A DNA stretch of 14,932 nt from an uncultured Akkermansia sp. (GCA_947585525.1 CANPXA010000020.1:1-14932); one strand, 5' to 3'. Positions 1-7,675 are shown, counted from the stretch's first letter. Translations and numbers: made by a program. Notes: generated by a model not told the origin, from the letters alone.

Positions 1-993
1 ACAAACCTGTACGGCGCTCTATTTCGCACACGCTCCCGAGTAGCGGCGGCGGTACATCGCTTTTTCTTGGAACGAAACTTTGTGTGGGTGCACACGCCTA
101 TCATCACGGCATCGGATTGCGAGGGTGCGGGGGAGATGTTTCGAGTGACGACGCTGAATCCTATGGCGACGAACGCGGATTACTCGCAGGATTTTTTTGG
201 AAAACCGACGAGTCTGACGGTATCCGGGCAGTTGGAGGGTGAGGCTTTTGCTTGTGCTCTGAGCCGTATTTACACCTTCGGACCGACTTTCCGTGCGGAA
301 AATAGCAACACGACAAGGCACGCAGCCGAGTTTTGGATGATTGAACCGGAGGTGGCGTTCTGCGACTTGGCGGGCGATATGCAGCTGGCGGAAGATTTCC
401 TCAAGTATGTCGTCAGCGATATGCTAAGCGATACGAGCGGCGACTTGGATTTCTTCTGTCGTTTTGTCGATCCGGGACTGCGCGAGCGGTTGGAGTCTGT
501 GCGAGATCGCGCGTTTGTGCGCTGCTCGTACACGGAGGCGGTAGAGCTCATGCAGCACAGCAATCACCCCTTCGAGTACAAGCCTCACTGGGGAATGGAT
601 CTTCAGACGGAGCACGAGAGGTTCTTGACGGAGACACATTTCCACGCACCCGTGATCGTTCACGACTACCCGCGTGAGATTAAGCCGTTTTATATGCGTA
701 CTAACGAGGATGGACGCACGGTGACGGCCATGGACGTGCTCGTGCCGGGGGTGGGTGAGCTGATGGGAGGCAGTCAACGTGAGGAACGTGAGGAGGTGCT
801 GGTGCAGAACATCCGCCGACTTGGAATGAATGCGGAAGGCTACGCCCATTATGTGGACTTGCGGCGTTTTGGCAGTGTGCCGCACGCCGGATTTGGGGTC
901 GGTTTCGAGCGTCTTGTCATGTTCGTCACCGGTGTGTCCAACATACGTGACGTCCTGCCTTATCCGCGGACACCCGGAAATTGCGAGAGCTGA
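1..993 (+). CDS. asnS: Asparaginyl-tRNA synthetase, C-terminal part (5' end outside window)
   Basis: Class II aminoacyl-tRNA synthetase that charges tRNA-Asn with asparagine in the cytoplasm. The reading frame is open from base 1, so the gene starts upstream; 330 codons are present, and about 130 residues (the N-terminal OB-fold anticodon-binding domain) would be missing against the usual length near 466. Visible motifs are TNLYGALFRTRS at the left edge, GAGEMFRVTTL, class II motif 2 (FGPTFRAENSNTTRH, then EFWMIEPE) and motif 3 (GFGVGFERLVMF). The end PYPRTPGNCES matches the family terminus. GAGEMFRV and the PRTPGN ending distinguish it from AspRS. An internal TTG at 67 is not the start, because family homology continues upstream of it. 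No operon partner is visible; the next gene has its own promoter. Confidence 0.97.
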   Translation, partial: TNLYGALFRTRSRVAAAVHRFFLERNFVWVHTPIITASDCEGAGEMFRVTTLNPMATNADYSQDFFGKPTSLTVSGQLEGEAFACALSRIYTFGPTFRAENSNTTRHAAEFWMIEPEVAFCDLAGDMQLAEDFLKYVVSDMLSDTSGDLDFFCRFVDPGLRERLESVRDRAFVRCSYTEAVELMQHSNHPFEYKPHWGMDLQTEHERFLTETHFHAPVIVHDYPREIKPFYMRTNEDGRTVTAMDVLVPGVGELMGGSQREEREEVLVQNIRRLGMNAEGYAHYVDLRRFGSVPHAGFGVGFERLVMFVTGVSNIRDVLPYPRTPGNCES

Positions 994-1105
994 TCGGAAC
1001 TTGCCACGGCAACCGCATTTGAGAGAAATGAAACCACGAGGGAATGCACCCGCTCCGCACATCCCGCGCGTAGCGCGCTAACTTTCACATCGTAATTCGT
1101 AAATA

Positions 1106-1132
1106 GGCAAACGCATTTCTAATGCGTTTGCC
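1106..1132. repeat. Perfect 12-bp inverted repeat between asnS and the next gene (operator or atypical terminator)
   Basis: The arms GGCAAACGCATT (1106-1117) and AATGCGTTTGCC (1121-1132) are exact reverse complements around a 3-base TCT loop. As RNA this is a very stable hairpin 113 bases after the asnS stop. It is not followed by a T-run, so it is not a classical intrinsic terminator. A second small hairpin, CCCC-GCGTTT-GGGG (1131-1144), follows, and GTTTGCC recurs at 1144-1150 as a competing partner for the left arm. A near copy of the left arm (GGCAACCGCATTT) lies at 1008-1020. As DNA the palindrome lies about 50-75 bases upstream of the predicted start of transcription of the 1186 gene, a position suited to a dimeric regulator. 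Both roles are inference. Confidence 0.6.
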
Positions 1133-1145
1133 CCGCGTTTGGGGT

Positions 1146-1174
1146 TTGCCATCCGACATAAACTGTGATAGTAT
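1146..1174 (+). promoter_or_regulatory. Putative sigma70-type promoter for the 1186 gene cluster
   Basis: TTGCCA (1146-1151, 5 of 6 to the -35 consensus), a 17-base spacer, then TAGTAT (1169-1174, 4 of 6) preceded by TGA, an extended -10 element. Transcription would start near 1181, only about five bases before the ATG at 1186, so the mRNA would be almost leaderless. The -35 overlaps the right end of the hairpin region, so folding or protein binding there could affect the promoter. Predicted by eye only. Confidence 0.5.
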
Positions 1175-1185
1175 CGAAAGAGTAT

Positions 1186-2652
1186 ATGAAGACTACAATT
1201 TTGCATCGCTTTTTTCTAGTCGCCCTTACCGCAGCTTGGAGTGCGTTTTCACAATCTTCTCCGGAGCGGATTGACTCGTCGCCGGCCGCCGATTCGGTAC
1301 CGGAGAAGACCGACGCAGCCCCCCCCTCCGTTGACACGCCGGCGGACGATGAAAAGTCGGAGGAACCGTCAGCAGAGCAACGTGTGGAAGCTATCAATAA
1401 GCGTTTATCCGAAATTAAGCAGATGGTAGATTCGGTCAAAACTGACACACAGACTATCCTCTTGGATCGTTACAAGCGCAACGAGAGTCGTGTGCAGGAA
1501 AGAGTGAAGGCAGCCCTGAAGGCGAAGGGCGAGTTGGATGCCGCAACGCAAGAGAGGGAAGCTGCGACCGGCGTAGCTTTTGAATACGACGTCATTACTC
1601 GTGCCGATACGGAAGATTTTGTAAAAAAAGGGGATGCTCTGATTAAGAAAGCTCTCTCTGCTCTGGGGGCGAAAGGTGAAGGGGATCAGGTGCGTGGCTT
1701 GGAACTCTACGCACAAATAAGTGAGAATTATCGAGGAGCTGTCAAGTATGACAATGTGAAGAAAAAGGCCAAGGTGGTGATGGAGAAATTCGCCAAGAAA
1801 TGGAATCGTAGCAGGGAAAATTTGGAGAGAGTTCGACAAAAGGCTCAACCTGCAACACTGAAAAAATGGGAAGCTAACGAAAAACGTCAATATGATCGTC
1901 TGTCTGATGAGCTCTCCGCAGCCGGAAAGGAAATCAAGAAAGCTTGGTTCCTTCCGCAACAGGATAATATGCTCATGCTCAATGATGCCTGCAATACGGC
2001 GAGGACGGCTTTGTCCACCATGGAGAAGGAAGACACGGAAGAGGGCGGAAGGACAGAGGAGGTTCTCAACCGATATTGGGATCTGTTGGATCATGCGAGG
2101 CAGAAGATGATGGAGGGAGAGTACGACGAGGGGAGCAAGATGTTGTCTGAAAATGAGGTAGTCTCGGATTTGCGCTCCCTCAGAGGAAACAGCATTTCTA
2201 TGGATATGCGCACTTCACTCACCTCCCAGCTTCAAAAATTACGCTCTGAATTGCAAGCCCGAAATAGCAACGACCGCAAAATTGCCCAAAAAATCTCACG
2301 TGCTGAACTTTCCCAGAAACTCAGTCTCAAGGCAGCAGATGATCTCGTGAAAGGAATGGAGGACGATTTTGCTCGTATCAAGGAAGCTGAGCAAAGAAGA
2401 GTCGCTGCGGCCGAAGCTCGTGAAAAGGAAAAAGCTAAGGCGGCTGCCGAAAGAGAAGCGGCTATTAAGAAAATGAGAGAAGGCGATAAGGAGGATTCGA
2501 CCACTGATGAGGACAGTGAAACAAGTGCGGGAGGCGAGGACGAAACAGACAAAGAAGACGCCAGCGATGAGAAAATTCGCGAGAAGGAGCAAGGTGGTGA
2601 GGAGGAGGCTTCTGAGGGGGATGATGAGGAAGAGACATCGGATAGTGAGTGA
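1186..2652 (+). CDS. Exported Lys/Glu-rich coiled-coil protein with acidic tail, unknown function
   Basis: I do not recognise this 488-residue protein. It starts with a signal peptide (MKTTILHRFF, then a hydrophobic stretch and a likely cleavage at SAFS/QSS). Next come a Pro/Ser/Asp-rich linker (about residues 24-62) and then almost continuous charged alpha-helix rich in Lys, Glu, Ala and Arg, probably coiled coil, to about 432. An alanine/lysine helix near 400-430 leads into a strongly acidic low-complexity tail (about 433-488) ending in DDEEETSDSE. No transmembrane segment or enzyme motif is visible, so a periplasmic or surface structural or binding role is possible. ATG at 1186 is preferred over the in-frame GTG at 1165, because the GTG lies in the predicted promoter and adds residues before the signal peptide. 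Base composition is AT-richer than in neighbours (two counted 60-base lines are 42% GC). It is 3 bases from the next gene and heads the operon. Confidence 0.85.
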   Translation: MKTTILHRFFLVALTAAWSAFSQSSPERIDSSPAADSVPEKTDAAPPSVDTPADDEKSEEPSAEQRVEAINKRLSEIKQMVDSVKTDTQTILLDRYKRNESRVQERVKAALKAKGELDAATQEREAATGVAFEYDVITRADTEDFVKKGDALIKKALSALGAKGEGDQVRGLELYAQISENYRGAVKYDNVKKKAKVVMEKFAKKWNRSRENLERVRQKAQPATLKKWEANEKRQYDRLSDELSAAGKEIKKAWFLPQQDNMLMLNDACNTARTALSTMEKEDTEEGGRTEEVLNRYWDLLDHARQKMMEGEYDEGSKMLSENEVVSDLRSLRGNSISMDMRTSLTSQLQKLRSELQARNSNDRKIAQKISRAELSQKLSLKAADDLVKGMEDDFARIKEAEQRRVAAAEAREKEKAKAAAEREAAIKKMREGDKEDSTTDEDSETSAGGEDETDKEDASDEKIREKEQGGEEEASEGDDEEETSDSE

Positions 2653-2655
2653 TCC

Positions 2656-3069
2656 ATGAAAGTAGTGTCGGTAGGCATGGCGATGATTCTGGTTGCACCG
2701 GTTTGGGTGTGTGCCACGGAGGGCACGTCTCCACAGGAGTATGATGCAGCTTTTGAGCGTTATATCGCATTGGGTGATGAGCTGTCGCTCTTGCTGGAGA
2801 AGGCTCAGGACAAGAGGAGCGCCGAGACACTGGCAGGAGAGTTGCAGGGAGTTTTACTTCGGGTGGATGAATCCAGATTGGAGATGCGAGCGATAACGAA
2901 CCTCACAGAGGCTCAGTCGCGGCACATTCGAGAAAAGTACGAGAAGCGTATGCGTACTTCATGGGGGAAGGTCTATGACCAGATATATCGACTGCAAAAG
3001 AGTCGCTGCTATGATTCCGTTGCCTTACTCAAACCCTTTAGCATTCTATGTTCTTTCTTAGAAAAATGA
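2656..3069 (+). CDS. Small exported helical protein, unknown function (first of a pair)
   Basis: This 137-residue protein has an N-terminal signal peptide (MKVVSVGMAMILVAPVWVCA, probable cleavage before TEGTSP). The mature part is predicted to be helical and charged, with no enzyme motif. It starts 3 bases after the previous stop, without a Shine-Dalgarno sequence, and its TGA overlaps the next ATG as ATGA, so translational coupling is likely. Its layout resembles the following gene: signal peptide, a helix containing DKRSAETLA, then YEKR, then RLQKSRCYDS. That suggests an old tandem duplication, although identity is low. Function unknown; close coupling with the coiled-coil protein and the GH110 gene suggests a shared envelope role. 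Cleavage is type I rather than lipoprotein, since no convincing lipobox is seen. Confidence 0.8.
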   Translation: MKVVSVGMAMILVAPVWVCATEGTSPQEYDAAFERYIALGDELSLLLEKAQDKRSAETLAGELQGVLLRVDESRLEMRAITNLTEAQSRHIREKYEKRMRTSWGKVYDQIYRLQKSRCYDSVALLKPFSILCSFLEK

Positions 3070-3503
3070 GGATTCGACTGATCATCTTGCCCGTACTTTT
3101 TTTGGGTTGTTTCGTGACTGCGCAGGATAGGATTACCCTCACCTCTCCGCTGCAGCAGGAACAACTCCCACCGGAGGAGAAACATCTGCGGACGGGGATC
3201 ATCATCCTCGCCCAACTTTGTAAGACGATGTCTCAGGTCAATGACCCCCAGTCTGCCCAAGCAGCCGTGCCGATTATTGTACGTCTTTCCCGGGAACTCC
3301 ATCTCTGGGGCCAAGGGATTGCCCAACTTCCCCAGCGTAATGAAACGCTCATGAGTACTTATGAGCGCCGCTATCTGCCCATCATTGAAAAACTCAACAG
3401 CCATCTGCGTGTGCAGGGAGAACGCTTGGCTGCCTCTTCTTATTACGGCTCTCAGGACCTGCCCACGGCGCTCATGGCGCTCTACAGTTCGGTACAGCAA
3501 TGA
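3066..3503 (+). CDS. Small exported helical protein, unknown function (second of a pair)
   Basis: This protein has 145 residues from the ATG at 3066. That start is chosen because it forms an ATGA overlap with the previous stop, the same arrangement used by the next gene. An in-frame ATG at 3048 would add MFFLRK and is also possible. The signal peptide is MRIRLIILPVLFLGCFVTA with likely cleavage before QDR; FLGC is a poor lipobox. The mature chain is helical. It contains DPQSAQAA, YERR and a C-terminal SYYGSQDLPTAL that line up in order and spacing with DKRSAETLA, YEKR and RCYDSVAL of the preceding protein, hence the proposed paralogy. No known domain recognised. The stop overlaps the GH110 start (ATGA at 3500). 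Confidence 0.8.
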   Translation: MRIRLIILPVLFLGCFVTAQDRITLTSPLQQEQLPPEEKHLRTGIIILAQLCKTMSQVNDPQSAQAAVPIIVRLSRELHLWGQGIAQLPQRNETLMSTYERRYLPIIEKLNSHLRVQGERLAASSYYGSQDLPTALMALYSSVQQ

Positions 3504-5206
3504 AAGGCTTTCAAGGAGCGTTGGTCGGATGTGAATTGGTGATGTGCGCCTTTTGTATGGTAGCGGGAGAAACACCGCCGGATGCCGGTCCTTTCCTACG
3601 CAGCCGTGTTGCTCGGCTCCGATCGCACGACTCAATCATTTTGCCCAAAGGGGAGTACCATTTCTATCCGGACTCATCTCCCAAGATGAATTTTTTCGTT
3701 TCCAACCACGACCAACAAAAAGACATTCCGGTGGGATTGCCTCTCGTGGGTAAAAAGGATGTCGTTTTGGACGGGCAGGGCAGCACCTTTATTTTTCACG
3801 GCAAAATGCAACCCGTGTACGTGCAGGGTGGCGAAGGCATCACCCTGCGGCATCTCACCATCCGGTACGCCGCTCCCTTCCTGACGGAGGGGAAAATAGT
3901 CGATACCGACGGCGGCAAAACCACGTTGCAATTTGCTCCGGAGAACCGCTACAAGGTCGATGACGGGAAAATCAAGGTGTTCTGCGGGGAGGAAGAACAA
4001 ACGGTGCGTCTGGCAAATGCGTTTGAGCCGGAGGGACCGATGGTGCCCAGGAGGGGAGACGGCGATTTGCTGTGGAATTACAGGGCAGAGCAAGTAGCGC
4101 CGGATAAGGTGCGTTTTGATGTGGATGCCGTTGGACTGGGCTTGAAGGAGGGGCAGGTGCTCGTGCTGCGCAGCGGGGCTCGTCCCCATCCCGCCGTCAT
4201 GCTCGACCGCGTCAGGAACGCCACTTTGGAGGATGTCGTTATCTCTGACAGCCAGGGTATGGGTTTGCTTGCACAGCGCAGTGAGAACATCTCGTTTATC
4301 GGTGGAGGGTGCGTGCGCGTTCCGGGACGATCCGGCACCACTTCGGCAGATGCAACACACTTCTCCAATTGCTGCGGGGAGATTGTCGTACGCCGTGCGC
4401 TTTTCGAGGGGATGATGGATGATGCGATCAATGTGCATTCCACCTGTCTGCTTATTGAGAAGGTGGAAAGCCCCACGTGCCTCGTGGCGAAATACATGCA
4501 CCCCCAGGCGATTGGCTTTGAGCTGTTCGCCCCCGGTGAAAGCCTGCAATTCATACGTCCTTCCACGCTGGAGAATCTGCCGCCTGAGACGCAGCGCACG
4601 GTAAGCAAGGTGGAGACGATCGATCCGACGCACGTGCGCCTGACCCTCGAAAAGGCTTTGCCGGATGGAGTTGGTGAGGGCTACGCGATCGAGAATTCTC
4701 AGTGGGTCGCCAACGTGACGTTCGCGGACAACATCGTCCGTCACAACCGCGCGCGAGGAGCGCTATTCACCGTTACATCCGGGGATGTTCGTGTGCAGGG
4801 CAATCGTTTTGAACGCGTGCATGGCAGCGCTATTTTGCTTGCCGGGGACGCCTCAGAGTGGTACGAGACGGGGGCGTGTCGCCGGGTAAGCATCGTGAAC
4901 AATGTCTTCGACCACAATCTCACCGCCGATTATCAATTCACGGAAGCGGTCATTTCCATTTGCCCCAGTGTGCCGGACATGGCGAGACAGAAGGTTCCCT
5001 ACCACGGCACTGTCGTCATTGAGGACAACACCTTTCTCACACACCACGTCCCGCTGCTTTTTCTCCGCTCCGCTTCTGGCGTTAGTTTTACCCACAACAA
5101 TCTGAAGTGGGATGATGCCTTCCCCCCGCGCCGCGAGCCCGAAAAACCATTTATCATCGACGGTCCCGCTCCGCAAAATCTTCAATTACCCGATTATAAC
5201 AACTAA
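3500..5206 (+). CDS. Exported alpha-1,3-galactosidase, glycoside hydrolase family 110
   Basis: Hydrolyses terminal alpha-1,3-linked galactose, as in blood-group B or linear alpha-Gal structures on mucins and glycolipids. The protein has 568 residues, near the family length. The N-terminus (MKGFQGALVGCELVMCAF) is a probable though imperfect signal peptide with a Glu in its core. The body shows the repeating short beta-strand pattern of a right-handed parallel beta-helix (VVLDGQGSTF, GITLRHLTIRYA, ATLEDVVISDSQGMGLL, VSIVNNVFDHN, VVIEDNTFL). The family signature is present: ADATHFSNCCG (Asp284) and MMDDAINVHS (Asp307, Asp308). The 23 and 24 residue spacing equals that of the three catalytic acids I recall for a structurally studied GH110. 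The start overlaps the previous stop as ATGA, so it belongs to the 1186 operon. Fine linkage specificity cannot be read from sequence alone. Confidence 0.9.
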   Translation: MKGFQGALVGCELVMCAFCMVAGETPPDAGPFLRSRVARLRSHDSIILPKGEYHFYPDSSPKMNFFVSNHDQQKDIPVGLPLVGKKDVVLDGQGSTFIFHGKMQPVYVQGGEGITLRHLTIRYAAPFLTEGKIVDTDGGKTTLQFAPENRYKVDDGKIKVFCGEEEQTVRLANAFEPEGPMVPRRGDGDLLWNYRAEQVAPDKVRFDVDAVGLGLKEGQVLVLRSGARPHPAVMLDRVRNATLEDVVISDSQGMGLLAQRSENISFIGGGCVRVPGRSGTTSADATHFSNCCGEIVVRRALFEGMMDDAINVHSTCLLIEKVESPTCLVAKYMHPQAIGFELFAPGESLQFIRPSTLENLPPETQRTVSKVETIDPTHVRLTLEKALPDGVGEGYAIENSQWVANVTFADNIVRHNRARGALFTVTSGDVRVQGNRFERVHGSAILLAGDASEWYETGACRRVSIVNNVFDHNLTADYQFTEAVISICPSVPDMARQKVPYHGTVVIEDNTFLTHHVPLLFLRSASGVSFTHNNLKWDDAFPPRREPEKPFIIDGPAPQNLQLPDYNN

Positions 5207-5225
5207 CCATCCATCATCAACAACT

Positions 5226-6470
5226 ATGGCCATTATCCGCCCCTTCGCCGCTCTTCGTCCCCCCAAGCTTTACGCCGAGCAAGTCTCCAGCCTGCCCTAC
5301 GATGTCATGAACCACGAGGAAGCCTGCCGCATGGCAGCCGGTAACGTATCCTCCTTCCTGCATATCTGTCGCGCGGACATCGATACCTCGGAATCGCAGA
5401 TTCACGACCCCGTTACCTATGCCAAGAGTCGTGAGAACTTGGAGGAATTCATTCACCGCGGCTTTCTCGTTCGCGATGCCTCGCCCTGCTACTACATTTA
5501 CCGCCAAATAATGTGGGGACGGGTACAGACGGGAATCGTGGGTTGCGCCAGCGTGGATGAATACCTGGACGGCACTATCAAAAAACACGAGCTGACGCGT
5601 AAGGAGAAGGAGCTGGATCGCATCCATCACTTTGATGCTTGCTCTGCGCAGACGGAACCCGTTTTCCTCGCCTACCGCAAGCACGAGGGCATCTCTGCCG
5701 CGGTGCGCGAGTGGATCAAATTCCACAAGCCTGAGTACGACTTTACCACGGAGGACGGTGTCACTCACATCCTTTGGTCCGTCGACGATCCCGGCGTTAT
5801 CGAGACCATTCGCCATGGCTTCGAGGAGGTGCCCGCTCTCTACATCGCGGACGGACACCACCGCACGGCTTCCTCGGCCGCCGTCTCCGCCATGCGGCGC
5901 AAGCAACATCCGGATTTCACGGGGCAAGAGGAGTTCAACTACCTCATGGCTGTCATTTTCTGTGACGAGGATCTCTTCATCATGGATTACAACCGCGTGG
6001 TGACGGATTGGAACGGTCACAGCGCAGAAGAATTCCTGCAACTTGTCGGAGAAAAATTCAACGTGACGCCAACGGACAAACCGGGACCTGTCGCTCCCCG
6101 TGCAAAGCACGATTTTGGTATGTATCTCAATGGACAGTGGTACACTCTCACCGCAAAATCCGGGAGTTTCGATGGCGAGCATCCCATCCGGAGTCTGGAC
6201 TGTTCGATTCTGCAGCAAAACCTCTTGGCCCCCATCCTCGGCATCGAGGACCCACGCACCAGTCCGCGCATCGACTTTGTGGGCGGCATTCGCGGTCTGG
6301 AGGAACTGGAGAAGCGCGCCGGCTCGTCGGGCGTGGCTTTTGCCCTCTACCCCGTGAGTATGGCGGACTTGTTCCGTGTGGCGGACAGCGGGGAAATCAT
6401 GCCGCCGAAGTCAACGTGGTTTGAACCGAAACTGCGCAGTGGTTTATTTGTGCATGAGATTGAGAGGTGA
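5226..6470 (+). CDS. DUF1015 family protein, probably linked to serine metabolism
   Basis: A cytoplasmic protein of 414 residues. The start ATG at 5226 gives the typical N-terminus MAIIRPFAALRPP followed by LPYDVMNHEEA. An in-frame upstream extension to 5112 overlaps the GH110 gene and is rejected. Other family hallmarks are HELTRKEKELDR with the following HHFDACSAQTEPVFLAY, and IADGHHRTASSA at residues 207-218. The DGHHR motif resembles the GxxR phosphate-binding motif of ParB-fold proteins, a group that includes free serine kinases; that link is inference. DUF1015 genes are commonly found beside serA and serC, and serA lies two genes downstream here. It follows the GH110 stop by 19 bases without a visible Shine-Dalgarno sequence, and the next gene is 46 bases away. 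Biochemical function is not established. Confidence 0.9.
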   Translation: MAIIRPFAALRPPKLYAEQVSSLPYDVMNHEEACRMAAGNVSSFLHICRADIDTSESQIHDPVTYAKSRENLEEFIHRGFLVRDASPCYYIYRQIMWGRVQTGIVGCASVDEYLDGTIKKHELTRKEKELDRIHHFDACSAQTEPVFLAYRKHEGISAAVREWIKFHKPEYDFTTEDGVTHILWSVDDPGVIETIRHGFEEVPALYIADGHHRTASSAAVSAMRRKQHPDFTGQEEFNYLMAVIFCDEDLFIMDYNRVVTDWNGHSAEEFLQLVGEKFNVTPTDKPGPVAPRAKHDFGMYLNGQWYTLTAKSGSFDGEHPIRSLDCSILQQNLLAPILGIEDPRTSPRIDFVGGIRGLEELEKRAGSSGVAFALYPVSMADLFRVADSGEIMPPKSTWFEPKLRSGLFVHEIER

Positions 6471-6481
6471 GGTTATTTTCC

Positions 6482-6510
6482 TGTTCAAACGCATCAAATT
6501 ATCGTAGAAT
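6482..6510 (+). promoter_or_regulatory. Possible weak promoter upstream of the DNA methyltransferase
   Basis: TGTTCA (6482-6487, 3 of 6), 17-base spacer, TAGAAT (6505-6510, 5 of 6). Transcription would begin near 6517, at the first in-frame ATG. The spacer side holds CAAACGCAT (6486-6494), the same nine bases as in each arm of the inverted repeat at 1106-1132. Only the -10 is convincing. Confidence 0.35.
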
Positions 6511-6516
6511 AGCCTC

Positions 6517-7668
6517 ATGTTGCATAGGCTGCAAGAGAGCAAAGGAACAATGGGTTGCGCTGAATGCGCTCCTTCGGAGTCTCCCGCTTTTCTCACGCAG
6601 CAGGTTATCACCTACCTTGGCAACAAACGAGCCCTGCTTGCCCCCATTTTGAGCGCTGTCGATACGGTCAAACGCCGACTTGGGGGCGACCGTCTTCGCA
6701 GCCTTGATCTTTTTTCCGGCTCCGGCATTGTCTCGCGTGCTCTCAAGGCACATTCCTCCGTCCTTTACGCGAACGACCTGGAGTTCTACGCGAGCGTCAT
6801 CAATGAATGCTATCTGGCGAATGCGACGACAAAACTCCTTGCGCAACTGTCAGCGCTGCATCGCGAGCTCATGCAGCGAATCGATGCCGGTCTCGACGCC
6901 GGGTTCATCACGCACCTCTACGCTCCGCAGGATGATGACAGCATTCGTCCCGGCGAGCGGGTGTTCTACACGCGCCGCAACGCCATGTATATCGATACGG
7001 CCCGCCGGCTTATCGACGAACTCGTGCCGCGTGAGCTTCGCGCTTTCTTTATCGCGCCGCTGCTCTATGAAGCGTCGGTACACGTGAACACCTCCGGTGT
7101 CTTCAAGGGCTTTTACAAGAATCACGCCGGTGTGGGTCAGTTCGGAGGGGAGGGAAGGAACGCGCTCGCGCGGATCATGGCGGATGTGAGACTGCCGTTG
7201 CCCATCTTTTCGCGATATGAGACGGAGTACCATGTGTACCGGAGCGACGCGCGCGAGTTGTTGGAGCGTTTGCCCGACCTGGATTTTGCCTACCTCGATC
7301 CGCCGTACAATCAACATCCGTACGGCTCCAATTATTTCATGTTGAATTTGATAGCGAGCAACGAGGCTCCCCGTGATCTCTCCCCCGTCTCGGGCATCCC
7401 GGCAGACTGGAATCGCTCCGCTTACAACAAGGAGACCTCGGCGACTGAGGAGCTCTTCGGAACGATCGAGCAATGTCGCGCCTCTTTCCTGTTGCTCTCG
7501 TACAACTCCGAGGGGTTTGTGCGGCGCGGTGAGATGGAGAGATTCCTCGCCTCGCTCGGCAAGGTCTCCTGCGTGGAGATCCCCTACAACACCTACCGCG
7601 CCTCGCGCAATTTGCGCAACCGAGCTCTCCGAGTGCGCGAATTCTTTTTCCTCCTCGAACGAAAATGA
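6517..7668 (+). CDS. D12-class adenine-N6 DNA methyltransferase, no visible restriction partner
   Basis: Transfers a methyl group from S-adenosylmethionine to adenine N6 in DNA. The protein has 383 residues from ATG 6517. Motifs in order: TYLGNKRALL (about residues 32-41, the N-terminal SAM-binding motif of the alpha/D12 group), LDLFSGSG (63-70, motif I) and LDPPYNQHPYGSNYF (from about 260, catalytic motif IV DPPY with Asp261). A target-recognition region lies between. The start is uncertain: ATG 6550 (372 residues, MGCAECAPSES) has AAAGGA just before it but with only 3 bases of spacing, while ATG 6517 would give a leaderless transcript from the proposed promoter. No endonuclease gene is adjacent, so it is either an orphan regulatory methylase or its partner is elsewhere. 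It sits between DUF1015 and serA, 7 bases before serA. Target sequence cannot be read from the protein. Confidence 0.9.
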   Translation: MLHRLQESKGTMGCAECAPSESPAFLTQQVITYLGNKRALLAPILSAVDTVKRRLGGDRLRSLDLFSGSGIVSRALKAHSSVLYANDLEFYASVINECYLANATTKLLAQLSALHRELMQRIDAGLDAGFITHLYAPQDDDSIRPGERVFYTRRNAMYIDTARRLIDELVPRELRAFFIAPLLYEASVHVNTSGVFKGFYKNHAGVGQFGGEGRNALARIMADVRLPLPIFSRYETEYHVYRSDARELLERLPDLDFAYLDPPYNQHPYGSNYFMLNLIASNEAPRDLSPVSGIPADWNRSAYNKETSATEELFGTIEQCRASFLLLSYNSEGFVRRGEMERFLASLGKVSCVEIPYNTYRASRNLRNRALRVREFFFLLERK

Positions 7669-7675
7669 CACTCTT

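Noticed and set aside
1061..1080. GC palindrome CGCGCG-TAG-CGCGC/TAGCGCGCTA as terminator of asnS
   Set aside because: Short alternating GC sequence with no T-run after it; could be chance and gives no clear stem longer than about 5 bp.
2232..2726. Serine-rich minus-strand frame
   Set aside because: Its Ser-rich composition is simply the complement of the Glu/Asp-rich tail codons of the coiled-coil gene.
3674..4744. Long minus-strand open frame (356 codons) opposite GH110
   Set aside because: It lies wholly antisense to a well-supported GH110 gene, resembles no family and is typical of GC-rich shadows.
5217..6218. Minus-strand open frame of 333 codons opposite DUF1015
   Set aside because: The plus-strand gene has family motifs throughout; the antisense product has none.
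6517..7668. Complete restriction-modification or phage-defence system around the methyltransferase
   Set aside because: Both neighbours are metabolic genes (DUF1015 and serA); no nuclease or specificity subunit is seen.
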